Shown: piece after piece, positions 9,901 through 15,068 of the stretch
Numbering within the stretch: position 1 is the stretch's first letter
Layout: each line of letters begins with the position of its first letter
Origin: a virus
DNA length: 22,210 nucleotides
IMG/VR virus record: IMGVR_UViG_3300031629_000094
Span: 1-22,210 of that record
Reading direction: 5' to 3' (one strand)
Notes under the pieces: generated by a model
The model's database searches: none
What the model saw: the letters and a program-made list of their open reading frames with translations, nothing else
What the model was told of the DNA's origin: nothing
Translations under genes and position numbers: made by a program

Positions 9901-10662
9901 ATCACCTGTGCGGCCTAGCTTATCTACAGCTTGATCTGTAGTAGCATAGTCTGGATTTACTTGGTCATAGGCATAGTTATTACCATCAGGATTCATCCAC
10001 ATAGGCCGAGCGTGTTCAGTCCGTACCCGTTGGTCTTCTGCCACATATCGCTGCTGCTTTGTACTTGCCCATTGACCCGCTTCAGTACTACCATCTAACT
10101 CAAGTCCAATAGTAGCAAGAGCCTCTTCAGAAGTCTTGCCAGATGCCTTTAACTCTGCCACCTTTCCTGCATAGAACTCCTGACCCTTCTTACCAGCGTG
10201 TCTACCTAACTTATTCTTAAATAGATTCTGTATAGATTCATTATCTTTAGATACTTGGTATTGCTTACCTTCATCACTGTAAGCTAGGTCAGCTTTAATA
10301 TCTTCAAGACTCTTAGTACCGTTAGCTAGTTGGTTCTTGTAGAAATTATAGCCTGCTTTGTTTGGCTGTCTACCTGTAGCGATAAGGTATGCCGCCTCTA
10401 TAGGATCCATTGGAGATTCAGGGATTCTAACCCTTCCTTCATTCCAGTAGTCTACATCACCACCACCTTCATAACCAGAAACCACTCCACCACTAGCATA
10501 CCGCTTAGTAGTAGCATTGATTAATGCATTATACTTATTCATTGCAGGAGGGTTAGCTTGAAGATAACCACCGAAGGAAGGTAAGTCACCAGTATGCCCC
10601 AGCTTTGAAGCAATACGCTTCATCTGATCTTGACTGTAACCTTTAAACTGTTGTTGAGGCAT
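6961..10662 (-). CDS. Giant internal virion protein with DUF4214-like N-terminus and hendecad helical stalk (1233 aa)
   Basis: ATG at 10662 has AAGAGAG about 8 bases upstream, at the end of a 156-base gap with a promoter candidate. Residues 55-69 hold YASGGVVSGYEGGGD. Three degenerate DUF4214-like repeats follow (about 86-134, 142-196, 260-305; e.g. GRQPNKAGYNFYKNQL). A low-complexity Thr/Ala/Asp-rich stretch covers about 310-600. Residues 677-1050 are seventeen 22-residue units without insertions, the clearest reading LSNxQQTxLxNA, and 1051-1149 are nine 11-residue units, most ending in QFN or a close variant. A 22/11-residue period is the hendecad pattern of right-handed coiled coils or long amphipathic helices. 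About 80 C-terminal residues follow. The large size, first place in a block of virion-type genes, and helical stalk suggest a DNA-ejection core or conduit protein comparable in role, not in sequence, to T7 gp15/gp16. A tail-fiber-like stalk is the alternative. Confidence 0.75.
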   Translation of the reverse strand: MPQQQFKGYSQDQMKRIASKLGHTGDLPSFGGYLQANPPAMNKYNALINATTKRYASGGVVSGYEGGGDVDYWNEGRVRIPESPMDPIEAAYLIATGRQPNKAGYNFYKNQLANGTKSLEDIKADLAYSDEGKQYQVSKDNESIQNLFKNKLGRHAGKKGQEFYAGKVAELKASGKTSEEALATIGLELDGSTEAGQWASTKQQRYVAEDQRVRTEHARPMWMNPDGNNYAYDQVNPDYATTDQAVDKLGRTGDNTAADVAAIQSIYQGQTGRAGDAAGVEYYSNLLAGGMGLDSIRGQINDSTEGVGFDATGQQKFVDPVDQIKGVTYRPDPSLVTTPPPVTGPPEGIPFTKDSTLGDISIGQHLNPTLPTGTKTVATATQVNPNQLINKTAGQLDTSPTASTTQAAYTKADTPDAKTHDNITTNTAESGVKGVTDALVSEVGTVTDTVQAQQGAITERADGATSTAGQVGDTTALTYSPGQEVNAATGQIASSANQLSNKEFAASTTSLDSATPEAQAADAYNLKTTQSAQLGDYTVMDAAKAGTVPAADIVKSDATSGVVAQNRAVSNQELVDVAALQLDEPVAAVAATMNALNTEATMIAQQGNFSQELATDRQGAVSAAATMQGQMASLMDQFNDGTPAWAAGAMRNANAVMAARGIGASSMASAAIVQAAMESAMPIAQNDAQAFLSMDMANLSNRQQTSLANAAAAQNLALNNLSNKQQSALQNSTNAFALQAESLSNLQAVVISNQAVRAAAKGMNLNAETQTSLANAARYAEVNNINLNNAQQSNLAKSAENLSIDLTNLSTEQATSVANLQVRASLKGQDVSNEQQMAVLESTKSFESAQFDATSQQAAFMQDAIASAAMKSQVLSNEQQTALFNVSSQLSERELELTSEQQTKLFNTTNAMQMEVTNLSNKQQTALANAQIDASIKGQELSNRQQTNVLNASRVSEIANMNFTAEQNKAIQNSNLVQTMDLANLSNKQAAQLANVANSANMDMANLNNRQQAEVQNAQAFLEVDMANLSNAQQTTMFAAQERISSILSDKAAENATKQFNASSANQVDQFYDNMKSTMNQFNSSQKNAQDKFNAGEINATEKFNTEIKNQRDQFNATNSLVVEQSNAQWRRTVATADTAATNRANEINAKAALDISNTAYDNLWQEHRDEMDWGYQIKENEADRFNAIATSTIAGEALIASKSSASSSTMWENITKLGMQYVDYKNGQDADD
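7216..7512 (-). repeat. Nine 11-residue (33-bp) coding repeats following the 22-residue array
   Basis: Residues 1051-1149 continue the register of the preceding array with 11-residue units. Most early units end in a Q/K-F-N/Y pattern, for example KAAENATKQFN, SSQKNAQDKFN and TEIKNQRDQFN; the last units are weaker. Halving of the unit from 22 to 11 without loss of phase suggests one continuous helical structure. Confidence 0.85.
7513..8634 (-). repeat. Seventeen in-register 22-residue (66-bp) coding repeats
   Basis: Residues 677-1050 of the 1233-residue protein divide exactly into 22-residue units; sixteen start at residue 699 and one weaker unit precedes them. Conserved positions are Leu1, Ser/Asn2-3, Gln5-Gln6, a hydrophobic residue at 9 and Ala/Asn at 11-12. 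Hydrophobic residues favour positions 1, 9, 12, 16 and 20, the 3-4-4 spacing of hendecads. The DNA copies are divergent, so this is visible mainly in the protein. Confidence 0.9.
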
Positions 10663-10691
10663 ATGTATACTCTCTTATAAATAATTATGAT

Positions 10692-10722
10692 TGATAGTAA
10701 GGGAAGTAGACACTATCAGTGT
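10692..10722 (-). promoter_or_regulatory. Two mutually exclusive hairpins in the leader of the 1233-aa gene
   Basis: Hairpin A is ACACT-ATC-AGTGT on the plus strand (10710-10722), a 5-bp stem with a 3-base loop. Hairpin B pairs 10692-10698 with 10712-10718 (TGATAGT/ACTATCA), a 7-bp stem with a 13-base loop. They share 10712-10718, so only one can form. They lie 30 to 60 bases upstream of the start codon, so they could influence translation. No U-run follows, so neither looks like a classic terminator. Confidence 0.4.
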
Positions 10723-10777
10723 GGTTACCTTATACTGTATATATTGTATATGTATCACGGGGGGTGGGGGTTTCACT

Positions 10778-10806
10778 AGAATAGCACTTTATTAACTAGA
10801 AGTCAA
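10778..10806 (-). promoter_or_regulatory. Sigma70-like promoter for the internal-virion block
   Basis: On the minus strand the -35 box is TTGACT (10806-10801, 5 of 6 to consensus) and the -10 box is TATTCT (10783-10778, 4 of 6), with an exact 17-base spacer. A start near 10771 would leave a leader of about 108 bases before the ATG at 10662. A 7-base direct repeat (ACTAGAA on the plus strand, 10775-10781 and 10795-10801) is spaced by 20 bases and touches both boxes, as an operator might. Host-type promoter sequences occur by chance in AT-rich DNA, so this is a candidate only. Confidence 0.5.
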
Positions 10807-10818
10807 GGTTTATTTTAA

Positions 10819-11253
10819 CTATCTTCTAGCTACTATAGATTGACCAAAGTACATCCCTACCACTGACATGATTGCATGGGGTAACCAAACTGGTGTTACC
10901 ATACCCTGTAATGAAACAAATTCAGTCACCGTATTCTTAAAGTCAAAGAACAAGATACTGAATCCTGATGTAACATCTACGGGTACTACTGTACTGAATC
11001 CTAATAAAGGTGCTAGTAGTATGAACATAGCCATACTCATGAAGGAGATAACCAAGAAGCGCCTGATCCATTGAGCATTGGGGTTCTGGTGTGCACGAGC
11101 AGCATCCACACTCTTCTCAGAGGCATCCATACGGGCTAACAACTGTTTCTGTTGCTCTGCCTTATCTGCCTGTGCTTGTGCCCACATCTTCATGCCAGCC
11201 CCACCTAAGGTGCTACCCATCATTGTGACAGCTTCCATTGGTAATCCAAACAT
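10819..11253 (-). CDS. Holin-like membrane protein (144 aa)
   Basis: ATG at 11253 has a perfect AGGAGG five bases upstream, overlapping the TAG of the preceding gene. Residues 3-22 are mildly hydrophobic (GLPMEAVTMMGSTLGGAGMK). A charged helical part follows (about 26-62), then a membrane segment (about 66-88, FLVISFMSMAMFILLAPLLG), a loop, and a second membrane segment (about 123-140), ending in ARR. This organisation resembles the three-segment holin family known from gene transfer agents and from small membrane proteins of marine phages. It is the last gene of the envelope cassette. Holin function is inferred from topology and from the adjoining small membrane proteins; no endolysin is seen in the window to confirm a lysis locus. 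Confidence 0.55.
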   Translation of the reverse strand: MFGLPMEAVTMMGSTLGGAGMKMWAQAQADKAEQQKQLLARMDASEKSVDAARAHQNPNAQWIRRFLVISFMSMAMFILLAPLLGFSTVVPVDVTSGFSILFFDFKNTVTEFVSLQGMVTPVWLPHAIMSVVGMYFGQSIVARR

Positions 11254-11262
11254 ACTAGCCTC

Positions 11263-11514
11263 CTATGATTCCCAAGCTTCATTGATGTCAGGTGTGTTAG
11301 GATCATCTCCTACCAGTCTACCCTTATCATCTCTAGCTCTCTTTCTTTTCTTAGGTGTATCCATTATAGCTTGAACTATATCATCTTTAATAAAGTAGGT
11401 ATGGTAAGCACCTTCACCTGCTACAATGTTACCACCAGCATTAGACACTTGGTTCTCTTCAGTAACATCATACCCTTGTTCTTTTAACTCGTCTTTGTAC
11501 ATCTTGAAATCCAT
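11263..11514 (-). CDS. Small hydrophilic protein of unknown function (83 aa)
   Basis: ATG at 11514 has AGAGG about 8 bases upstream. The start overlaps the end of the zinc-ribbon microprotein by 31 bases in another frame, and the end sits 9 bases before the holin-like gene, whose ribosome site overlaps this stop codon. The product is charged, without cysteine or membrane segment: MDFKMYKDELKEQGYDV is helical, the middle (GGNIVAGEGAYHTYFIKDDIV) looks like a small mixed domain, and the C-terminal part is a Lys/Arg cluster (PKKRKRARDDKGR) followed by an acidic tail. No family is recognised. It is the only clearly cytosolic protein apart from the microprotein in the envelope cassette, so a regulatory role is possible. 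Confidence 0.6.
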   Translation of the reverse strand: MDFKMYKDELKEQGYDVTEENQVSNAGGNIVAGEGAYHTYFIKDDIVQAIMDTPKKRKRARDDKGRLVGDDPNTPDINEAWES

Positions 11515-11600
11515 CTTTTAATCCTCTTACTAGTGCAGTGTCTGCATACCTTGTTACCTGCCTTTACATCATATGATCCACATATTCTACATAGAACCAC
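11484..11600 (-). CDS. Cys4 zinc-ribbon-like microprotein (38 aa, GTG start)
   Basis: The GTG at 11600 shares its first base with the final G of the upstream gene's TAG (TAGTG), a typical translational-coupling arrangement, and the frame runs to TAA at 11484-11486. The protein contains CRICGS at residues 4-9 and CRHC at 19-22, i.e. C-x2-C-x11-C-x2-C, followed by a basic stretch (SKRIKRW) and a fifth cysteine at 34. Two such knuckles 11 residues apart are the geometry of treble-clef or zinc-ribbon folds. It fills what would otherwise be an 85-base gap in a locus with almost none. No ATG start is available in frame. A nucleic-acid-binding or protein-docking role would be usual for such folds, but function here is unknown. 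The main doubt is its short length. Confidence 0.5.
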   Translation of the reverse strand: MVLCRICGSYDVKAGNKVCRHCTSKRIKRWISRCTKTS

Positions 11601-11821
11601 TATGCTTTACCCATTAGGTATGCACTCAAGGCTCCTAGGAGGGCCGCTAGTGCCAATGCACCTGCAGCCATACCTTTGCCCTTAGCTAACTGTAACTCTT
11701 GCGTAGCGAGTCTCTCATTGAGCTTCTCCATAGTGCTAGTCAAGCTCTCCATATCTTTAGTAAGTTGAGTGACTATGTGTACTAACTGTCCCGTTTCAAA
11801 GTCTGACATACCTTCCATCAT
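11600..11821 (-). CDS. Tail-anchored coiled-coil miniprotein, XhlA-like topology (73 aa)
   Basis: The ATG at 11821 has AAAAGG 6 bases upstream; the ATG at 11809 would sit one base after GGAAGG, too close, so 11821 (or 11818) is chosen. Residues about 10-46 form an amphipathic coiled coil (VTQLTKDMESLTSTMEKLNE), and residues about 50-70 are one membrane segment (MAAGALALAALLGALSAYLM) ending in GKA. This is the topology of XhlA-type phage proteins, which act with a holin at the inner membrane, and of single-segment holins. Sequence identity to XhlA cannot be judged here. Neighbours are a membrane-anchored coiled-coil protein upstream and a holin-like protein downstream, supporting a lysis-related or membrane-complex role. 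Confidence 0.6.
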   Translation of the reverse strand: MMEGMSDFETGQLVHIVTQLTKDMESLTSTMEKLNERLATQELQLAKGKGMAAGALALAALLGALSAYLMGKA

Positions 11822-11831
11822 GTAAATCCTT

Positions 11832-12395
11832 TTAATTAGCTAATGGGTTATCTAGTGAACGCTGCAACTTCTTATTCAATCTGGTTTCAAGATCAGTAAT
11901 CTTTCTCTCTACATCCTCACGGATAGTGTCAGACTTCTGTACATAATCTTTCTGTAGCTGGTCACGCTTACCTTCAAAGCGACCTTCAGCAACATCTATG
12001 GTAGCTCTAACATCACTTTCAATACCTGCAATGTCATCCTCTACCTTATCTATAATCTTTTCTTGACGGTTAATATCATCCCTAAGGGCGTTCTTAAGAT
12101 CCTTTATGGTATTGTACTGTTCTTCTGAGGCTTCTTTAATTGAGGAGATTTCATCCTTAACTAATCCTACACCCTTATCTATCACAGCAAACTTACCTTC
12201 CATGACAGCAATACGCTTGTCGTACCCAGATAGGTCAGGAGAGACAAAGCCACTAATACGAGACTCCATATCAAGGTATCTTTGATATACCTCAAACCCA
12301 CCCCACAGTCCACCTACGATACTACCAATCAGTGGTACTATTAGTAGTAGCTTACTGCCACCTAACTTGACACCACCATATTCTATTTCTGCCAT
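11832..12395 (-). CDS. Membrane-anchored periplasmic coiled-coil protein, i-spanin-like topology (187 aa)
   Basis: ATG at 12395 follows the previous stop by one base (TAATATG). Residues 15-34 (KLLLIVPLIGSIVGGLWGGF) form one membrane segment. About 55-180 is a long charged coiled coil (VEDDIAGIESDVRATIDVAE, then KITDLETRLNKKLQRSL). No cysteine is present. An N-terminal anchor with a long periplasmic coiled coil is the shape of inner-membrane spanins, which join the two membranes in the last step of Gram-negative lysis. Known i-spanins pair with an outer-membrane lipoprotein, and no convincing lipobox is visible nearby. Alternatively it may be a scaffold for the preceding secreted proteins. Topology is seen; function is inferred. 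Confidence 0.6.
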   Translation of the reverse strand: MAEIEYGGVKLGGSKLLLIVPLIGSIVGGLWGGFEVYQRYLDMESRISGFVSPDLSGYDKRIAVMEGKFAVIDKGVGLVKDEISSIKEASEEQYNTIKDLKNALRDDINRQEKIIDKVEDDIAGIESDVRATIDVAEGRFEGKRDQLQKDYVQKSDTIREDVERKITDLETRLNKKLQRSLDNPLAN

Positions 12396-12396
12396 A

Positions 12397-12795
12397 TTAT
12401 CCGTCCAACTGTAATCGTCTAAGTGCGTTTAGTTCAGTCTCTAACTTCATAATCTCAAGACGCTTTCTGTGTAATTCTAATAGGTACAACGTATTACAGT
12501 TGATCCTATCCTTTGGTGCATTCAAGGGCATAACTATTCTAGCAAATATACCAATGTCCTTGGATTGAGGGGCGGCATCTTCCGTGTCCCAAAAGCTAGT
12601 AGCATTATTAATGATACCAGTAACTCCAAACTCTAGGTTAATCGTACCACCTATAGCATTAGAGCAATCCAAATCTCCTGCCTTAAACTTGTCTGATTGA
12701 TAAGTGCCACCACTACTAGGTAGTTGCAATGAGAGTGAGTTGCCACCTAACACAGGAGTACACACTAGCAACATTAATAGAAGTAACCTTCTCAT
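12397..12795 (-). CDS. Secreted protein with two cysteines and C-terminal coiled coil (132 aa)
   Basis: ATG at 12795 overlaps the preceding TAA by one base (TAATG). Residues 1-17 are a signal peptide (MRRLLLLMLLVCTPVLG) with likely cleavage near 17-18. The mature part begins with a polar stretch, has Cys44 (GDLDCSN) and Cys100 (RINCNTLY) that could form a disulfide in the periplasm, and ends in a helix (YLLELHRKRLEIMKLETELN) that looks like a coiled coil. The Cys12 inside the signal sequence is not in a good lipobox context. It resembles conserved hypothetical proteins of marine phages, from memory. The C-terminal helix could partner the coiled coil encoded by the next gene. Function is unknown. 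Confidence 0.65.
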   Translation of the reverse strand: MRRLLLLMLLVCTPVLGGNSLSLQLPSSGGTYQSDKFKAGDLDCSNAIGGTINLEFGVTGIINNATSFWDTEDAAPQSKDIGIFARIVMPLNAPKDRINCNTLYLLELHRKRLEIMKLETELNALRRLQLDG

Positions 12796-13169
12796 TATTT
12801 AACCCTTGAACATATCTTTGATGCAACAGTAGTGCCTACTCTAAGCTGTGACACAGAACAAATGTACTCAACAGAACTAAGGGAAGTATTACGAACATAC
12901 ACTTCAAATTCTACTGTATCTAAGTATGACATAGGAATTACATTATACTGAGATACAAAAGGAACTGGTTCCCACTCGTCTGTAAATACTCCTATCTCGT
13001 AATAGGCTACGTCTTGCCTCTTATTAAAGAGACTTAACGTAGTAACGGATATACCTGCCATAAAGGACTTACTAAATACAGGGTATGTCGGTGTCATCTC
13101 ATGTGAATACACAGGAGCACTGAGTGTAATCACTATGAGAGACAGTAATGCTCTAATACTATTTAGCAA
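12795..13169 (-). CDS. Secreted beta-rich protein, possible Ig-like chaperone (124 aa, TTG start)
   Basis: The frame opens after a TAG just upstream and its first plausible start is TTG at 13169, overlapping the previous gene by 11 bases. Any downstream ATG would remove the signal peptide (residues about 2-22, cleavage likely VYS/HEM), so the TTG start is favoured. The mature part is a single beta-rich domain of about 100 residues: SVTTLSLFNKRQDVAYYEIG is reminiscent of the paired strands in fimbrial periplasmic chaperones (PapD N-terminal domain). Cys104 and Cys120 near the end could form a disulfide. It overlaps both neighbours, one of which is pilin-like. The chaperone idea rests on length, strand pattern and context only and is weak; an Ig-like structural subunit is equally possible. 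Confidence 0.6.
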   Translation of the reverse strand: MLNSIRALLSLIVITLSAPVYSHEMTPTYPVFSKSFMAGISVTTLSLFNKRQDVAYYEIGVFTDEWEPVPFVSQYNVIPMSYLDTVEFEVYVRNTSLSSVEYICSVSQLRVGTTVASKICSRVK

Positions 13170-13656
13170 TACATTCAGCTACTATGATAGCCGAATAGAT
13201 ACCACCGGGGAATGACTTATTACCACCGTATACTGCGGTAGACTCCGAAGAGAACCAAGTAGAACCAGCAATAGTTAAATCAAACTGTGTAGTGTTATCA
13301 TAAAGAATCTTATCTACTTCATAGGCAGACATACCAGCATCTGAGGTATTAGTAACGGAGGTTACACCTGTCCATGTTACCGTATCCAGTAAGGATGGGC
13401 TTTCACTAAATGCTGAAGGTGTTGTTATCTTAGCTAGATAAGAATCTGCAAGTGTTACATCATAACGTACAACAGGTACAACTCCACCTTCAGCATAAGA
13501 GGTACTTAGCTTACTAGGTAGTGGGTTACCATATACACCGTTGGTATCTGTAGTGATTAAGCAACGTGTTTTCACATTACCTGAGATTGGAACACCTGCT
13601 GCCAGTGTTGCAGAAGATATGGTAAGTATTAGACTTGCTATTAGTACTTTCTTCAT
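13159..13656 (-). CDS. Secreted pilin-subunit-like protein (165 aa)
   Basis: ATG at 13656 has GGAG six bases upstream, overlapping the TAA of the preceding gene. Residues 1-20 are a clear signal peptide (MKKVLIASLILTISSATLAA). The mature protein is beta-rich and small: Cys32 lies in NVKTRCLITT and Cys162 four residues from the end in IIVAECIAK. An early cysteine, a Gly/Thr/Ser-rich beta body and a terminal 'PGGxYxAxxxAxC' pattern recall chaperone-usher pilins and spore-coat-U-like subunits, although those usually end differently and no donor-strand N-terminus can be proven. The next gene may encode a chaperone-like partner. Equally it could be a decoy or shield on the host surface. It is one of five secreted proteins in a row. 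Confidence 0.65.
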   Translation of the reverse strand: MKKVLIASLILTISSATLAAGVPISGNVKTRCLITTDTNGVYGNPLPSKLSTSYAEGGVVPVVRYDVTLADSYLAKITTPSAFSESPSLLDTVTWTGVTSVTNTSDAGMSAYEVDKILYDNTTQFDLTIAGSTWFSSESTAVYGGNKSFPGGIYSAIIVAECIAK

Positions 13657-13659
13657 TTG

Positions 13660-14520
13660 TTACTCCGTTGGTTCATACTGCATACTCACCATTTTGGTGT
13701 GTAATAACTGTTGTGCCAGTCCTGCTCTAGCGCCTTCTTTGTTATCTGGTAGGTTACCACCGTTGAGAACCACTGTCTCTTTGTATGTACCGCCCTCTAA
13801 CTTCTTATCATAATAGGTATTCAGGGATACTGTTTGAGTCAATGCAAACATCAGTAAGTTCTGTGCTATAGTATTAGCAGATAGAACTGAATCATCTACA
13901 CTACTAAGGATCTTCTCCAGCTTTTCACTGTCTTCATCCTCTTGCTCTTCATCATCCTCTTCATCAAGATCTGCTTTATTGTTAAGCACATCCTGTATAT
14001 TCTTATCGCCTAATGGATCATAAGGTGGAATCTTATTAGCACCCATCATTGCAAGTATTGCTTCTGCATAGCCGGGACAGGCTGGGTCTGCCATTGGTGT
14101 TAGACATACTTCATACTTAAAAGTATAAATTACATTAGCATCAACAATTGAACCTGTACCTTCAATGTCAATAGAACCATCGCCCCACAATTCACCGGGC
14201 ATATTATCTATGTTAAAACCTTTGGTAATGGGTATGCCACCTCGCATCCCAGTCCAATCATCCGTACTAGAGAATACATATTCATCTGAGTCAACTAACC
14301 TGTTCCTCACATGAACTACCATAGCATCTTCTTTATTCTTAATAGGCGTGTACTGGTAGAACACCCCATTAATCTGTAGTCCTCTTATATTACTAGGGGC
14401 TATCTCCATCCCCCATGTATGCCCTGTACCTGCCATGTTACCGCTAATACCATAAATATATTCACTATGAGCATTGGTAGCATAGATAGCTAACAAAGCT
14501 ACTATAGCTAGTTTCCTCAT
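13660..14520 (-). CDS. Secreted protein with acidic linker (286 aa)
   Basis: ATG at 14520 overlaps the previous stop by four bases (ATGA). Residues 1-19 are a signal peptide (MRKLAIVALLAIYATNAHS, cleavage before Glu20). The first mature domain (20-160) is beta-rich with two close cysteines (Cys139, Cys148, in CLTPMADPAC) that may form a disulfide. Residues about 183-203 are a strongly acidic linker (DLDEEDDEEQEDEDSEKLEK). The C-terminal part (about 205-286) is helical followed by a polar domain containing KETVVLNGGNLPDN and LAQQLLHTKMVSMQY. No known family is assigned, though the pattern is reminiscent of conserved marine phage hypotheticals. It should act in the periplasm or at the outer surface. 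Coupling to the 183-residue gene suggests a joint function. Confidence 0.7.
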   Translation of the reverse strand: MRKLAIVALLAIYATNAHSEYIYGISGNMAGTGHTWGMEIAPSNIRGLQINGVFYQYTPIKNKEDAMVVHVRNRLVDSDEYVFSSTDDWTGMRGGIPITKGFNIDNMPGELWGDGSIDIEGTGSIVDANVIYTFKYEVCLTPMADPACPGYAEAILAMMGANKIPPYDPLGDKNIQDVLNNKADLDEEDDEEQEDEDSEKLEKILSSVDDSVLSANTIAQNLLMFALTQTVSLNTYYDKKLEGGTYKETVVLNGGNLPDNKEGARAGLAQQLLHTKMVSMQYEPTE

Positions 14521-15068
14521 AACAGTAGCAACAATCCTAGTACAGCACCGCCTAAGCTTAATAAGAACTTCTCAGTTTTATCTTCTTCCATTGCTTCTGG
14601 CTTAGGGATCTTCTCTTCGTCATTCTCCCATGCTATCTTAGCATCAGTGCCAATGATACCATTGTAAGGACAAGGAGTACCTGCCATTAACATTGCATCA
14701 AAGACTCGTAGATCTTGACAAAGCACTGAAACTGCAGCAACCTTCATACCCATATCATAGAGTGTCTTAGCATTCTTCAATCGTTCACAGTTAAGGTCAC
14801 GAGCTGTAGTACCTGCTGAGATACCCAAGATCTGTGTCTGCACTGCACCTGCTACACCGACTGTACAAGAGTCAGAGTTACCACCCCCAAGGGAGGGTGA
14901 TATTGCAGATGGTGGTGGAGACTTAAGTGTTGTAGTCACGGAGCCTGTTGTATGAACTGTACTATTAGAAGTAGAGTTAGTAACAATGGGTTCCCCTGCA
15001 CTTGCTGCAAATGGAACCATCAGTATCACTGTAGCTACTGCTATTCTAATCTTACTTATAACCTTCAT
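14517..15068 (-). CDS. Secreted Cys4 protein with C-terminal membrane anchor (183 aa)
   Basis: ATG at 15068 is the first gene after the 189-base gap; the ribosome site is weak. Residues 1-24 form a signal peptide (AVATVILMVPFAASA/GEP). A Ser/Thr/Pro-rich segment (about 28-62) is probably disordered. The core holds four cysteines (68, 94, 117, 133) around a helical stretch (LNCERLKNAKTLYDMGMKVA, then CQDLRVFDAMLMAGTPCPYN), suited to two disulfides. The C-terminus is an acidic linker (EEDKTEK) and a short hydrophobic tail (LLSLGGAVLGLLLLL), a probable membrane anchor. So the protein should face the periplasm while tethered. I recall similar hypothetical proteins in marine phages but no function. 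It leads the envelope cassette and overlaps the next gene by four bases. Confidence 0.7.
   Translation of the reverse strand: MKVISKIRIAVATVILMVPFAASAGEPIVTNSTSNSTVHTTGSVTTTLKSPPPSAISPSLGGGNSDSCTVGVAGAVQTQILGISAGTTARDLNCERLKNAKTLYDMGMKVAAVSVLCQDLRVFDAMLMAGTPCPYNGIIGTDAKIAWENDEEKIPKPEAMEEDKTEKFLLSLGGAVLGLLLLL

Larger units (their letters stand above)
10663..10818. other. Noncoding gap between envelope cassette and internal-virion block
   Basis: One of only two gaps above 100 bases in the window. Read on the minus strand it holds a sigma70-like promoter, a C-rich tract (CCCCCACCCCCC, 10759-10770), an AT-rich alternating stretch (about 10731-10755), two overlapping inverted repeats, and the ribosome site of the 1233-residue gene. 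No ORF of note was found. Confidence 0.8.

Noticed and set aside
10759-10770. G-quadruplex
   Set aside because: Only two G runs are present; an intramolecular quadruplex needs four.
10819-10850. Intrinsic terminator after the holin-like gene
   Set aside because: No stable hairpin followed by a T-run was found on the minus strand here.
12397-12795. Lipoprotein (outer-membrane spanin) call for the 132-residue protein based on Cys12
   Set aside because: The residue before Cys is Val and the cysteine is inside the hydrophobic core, not a good lipobox.
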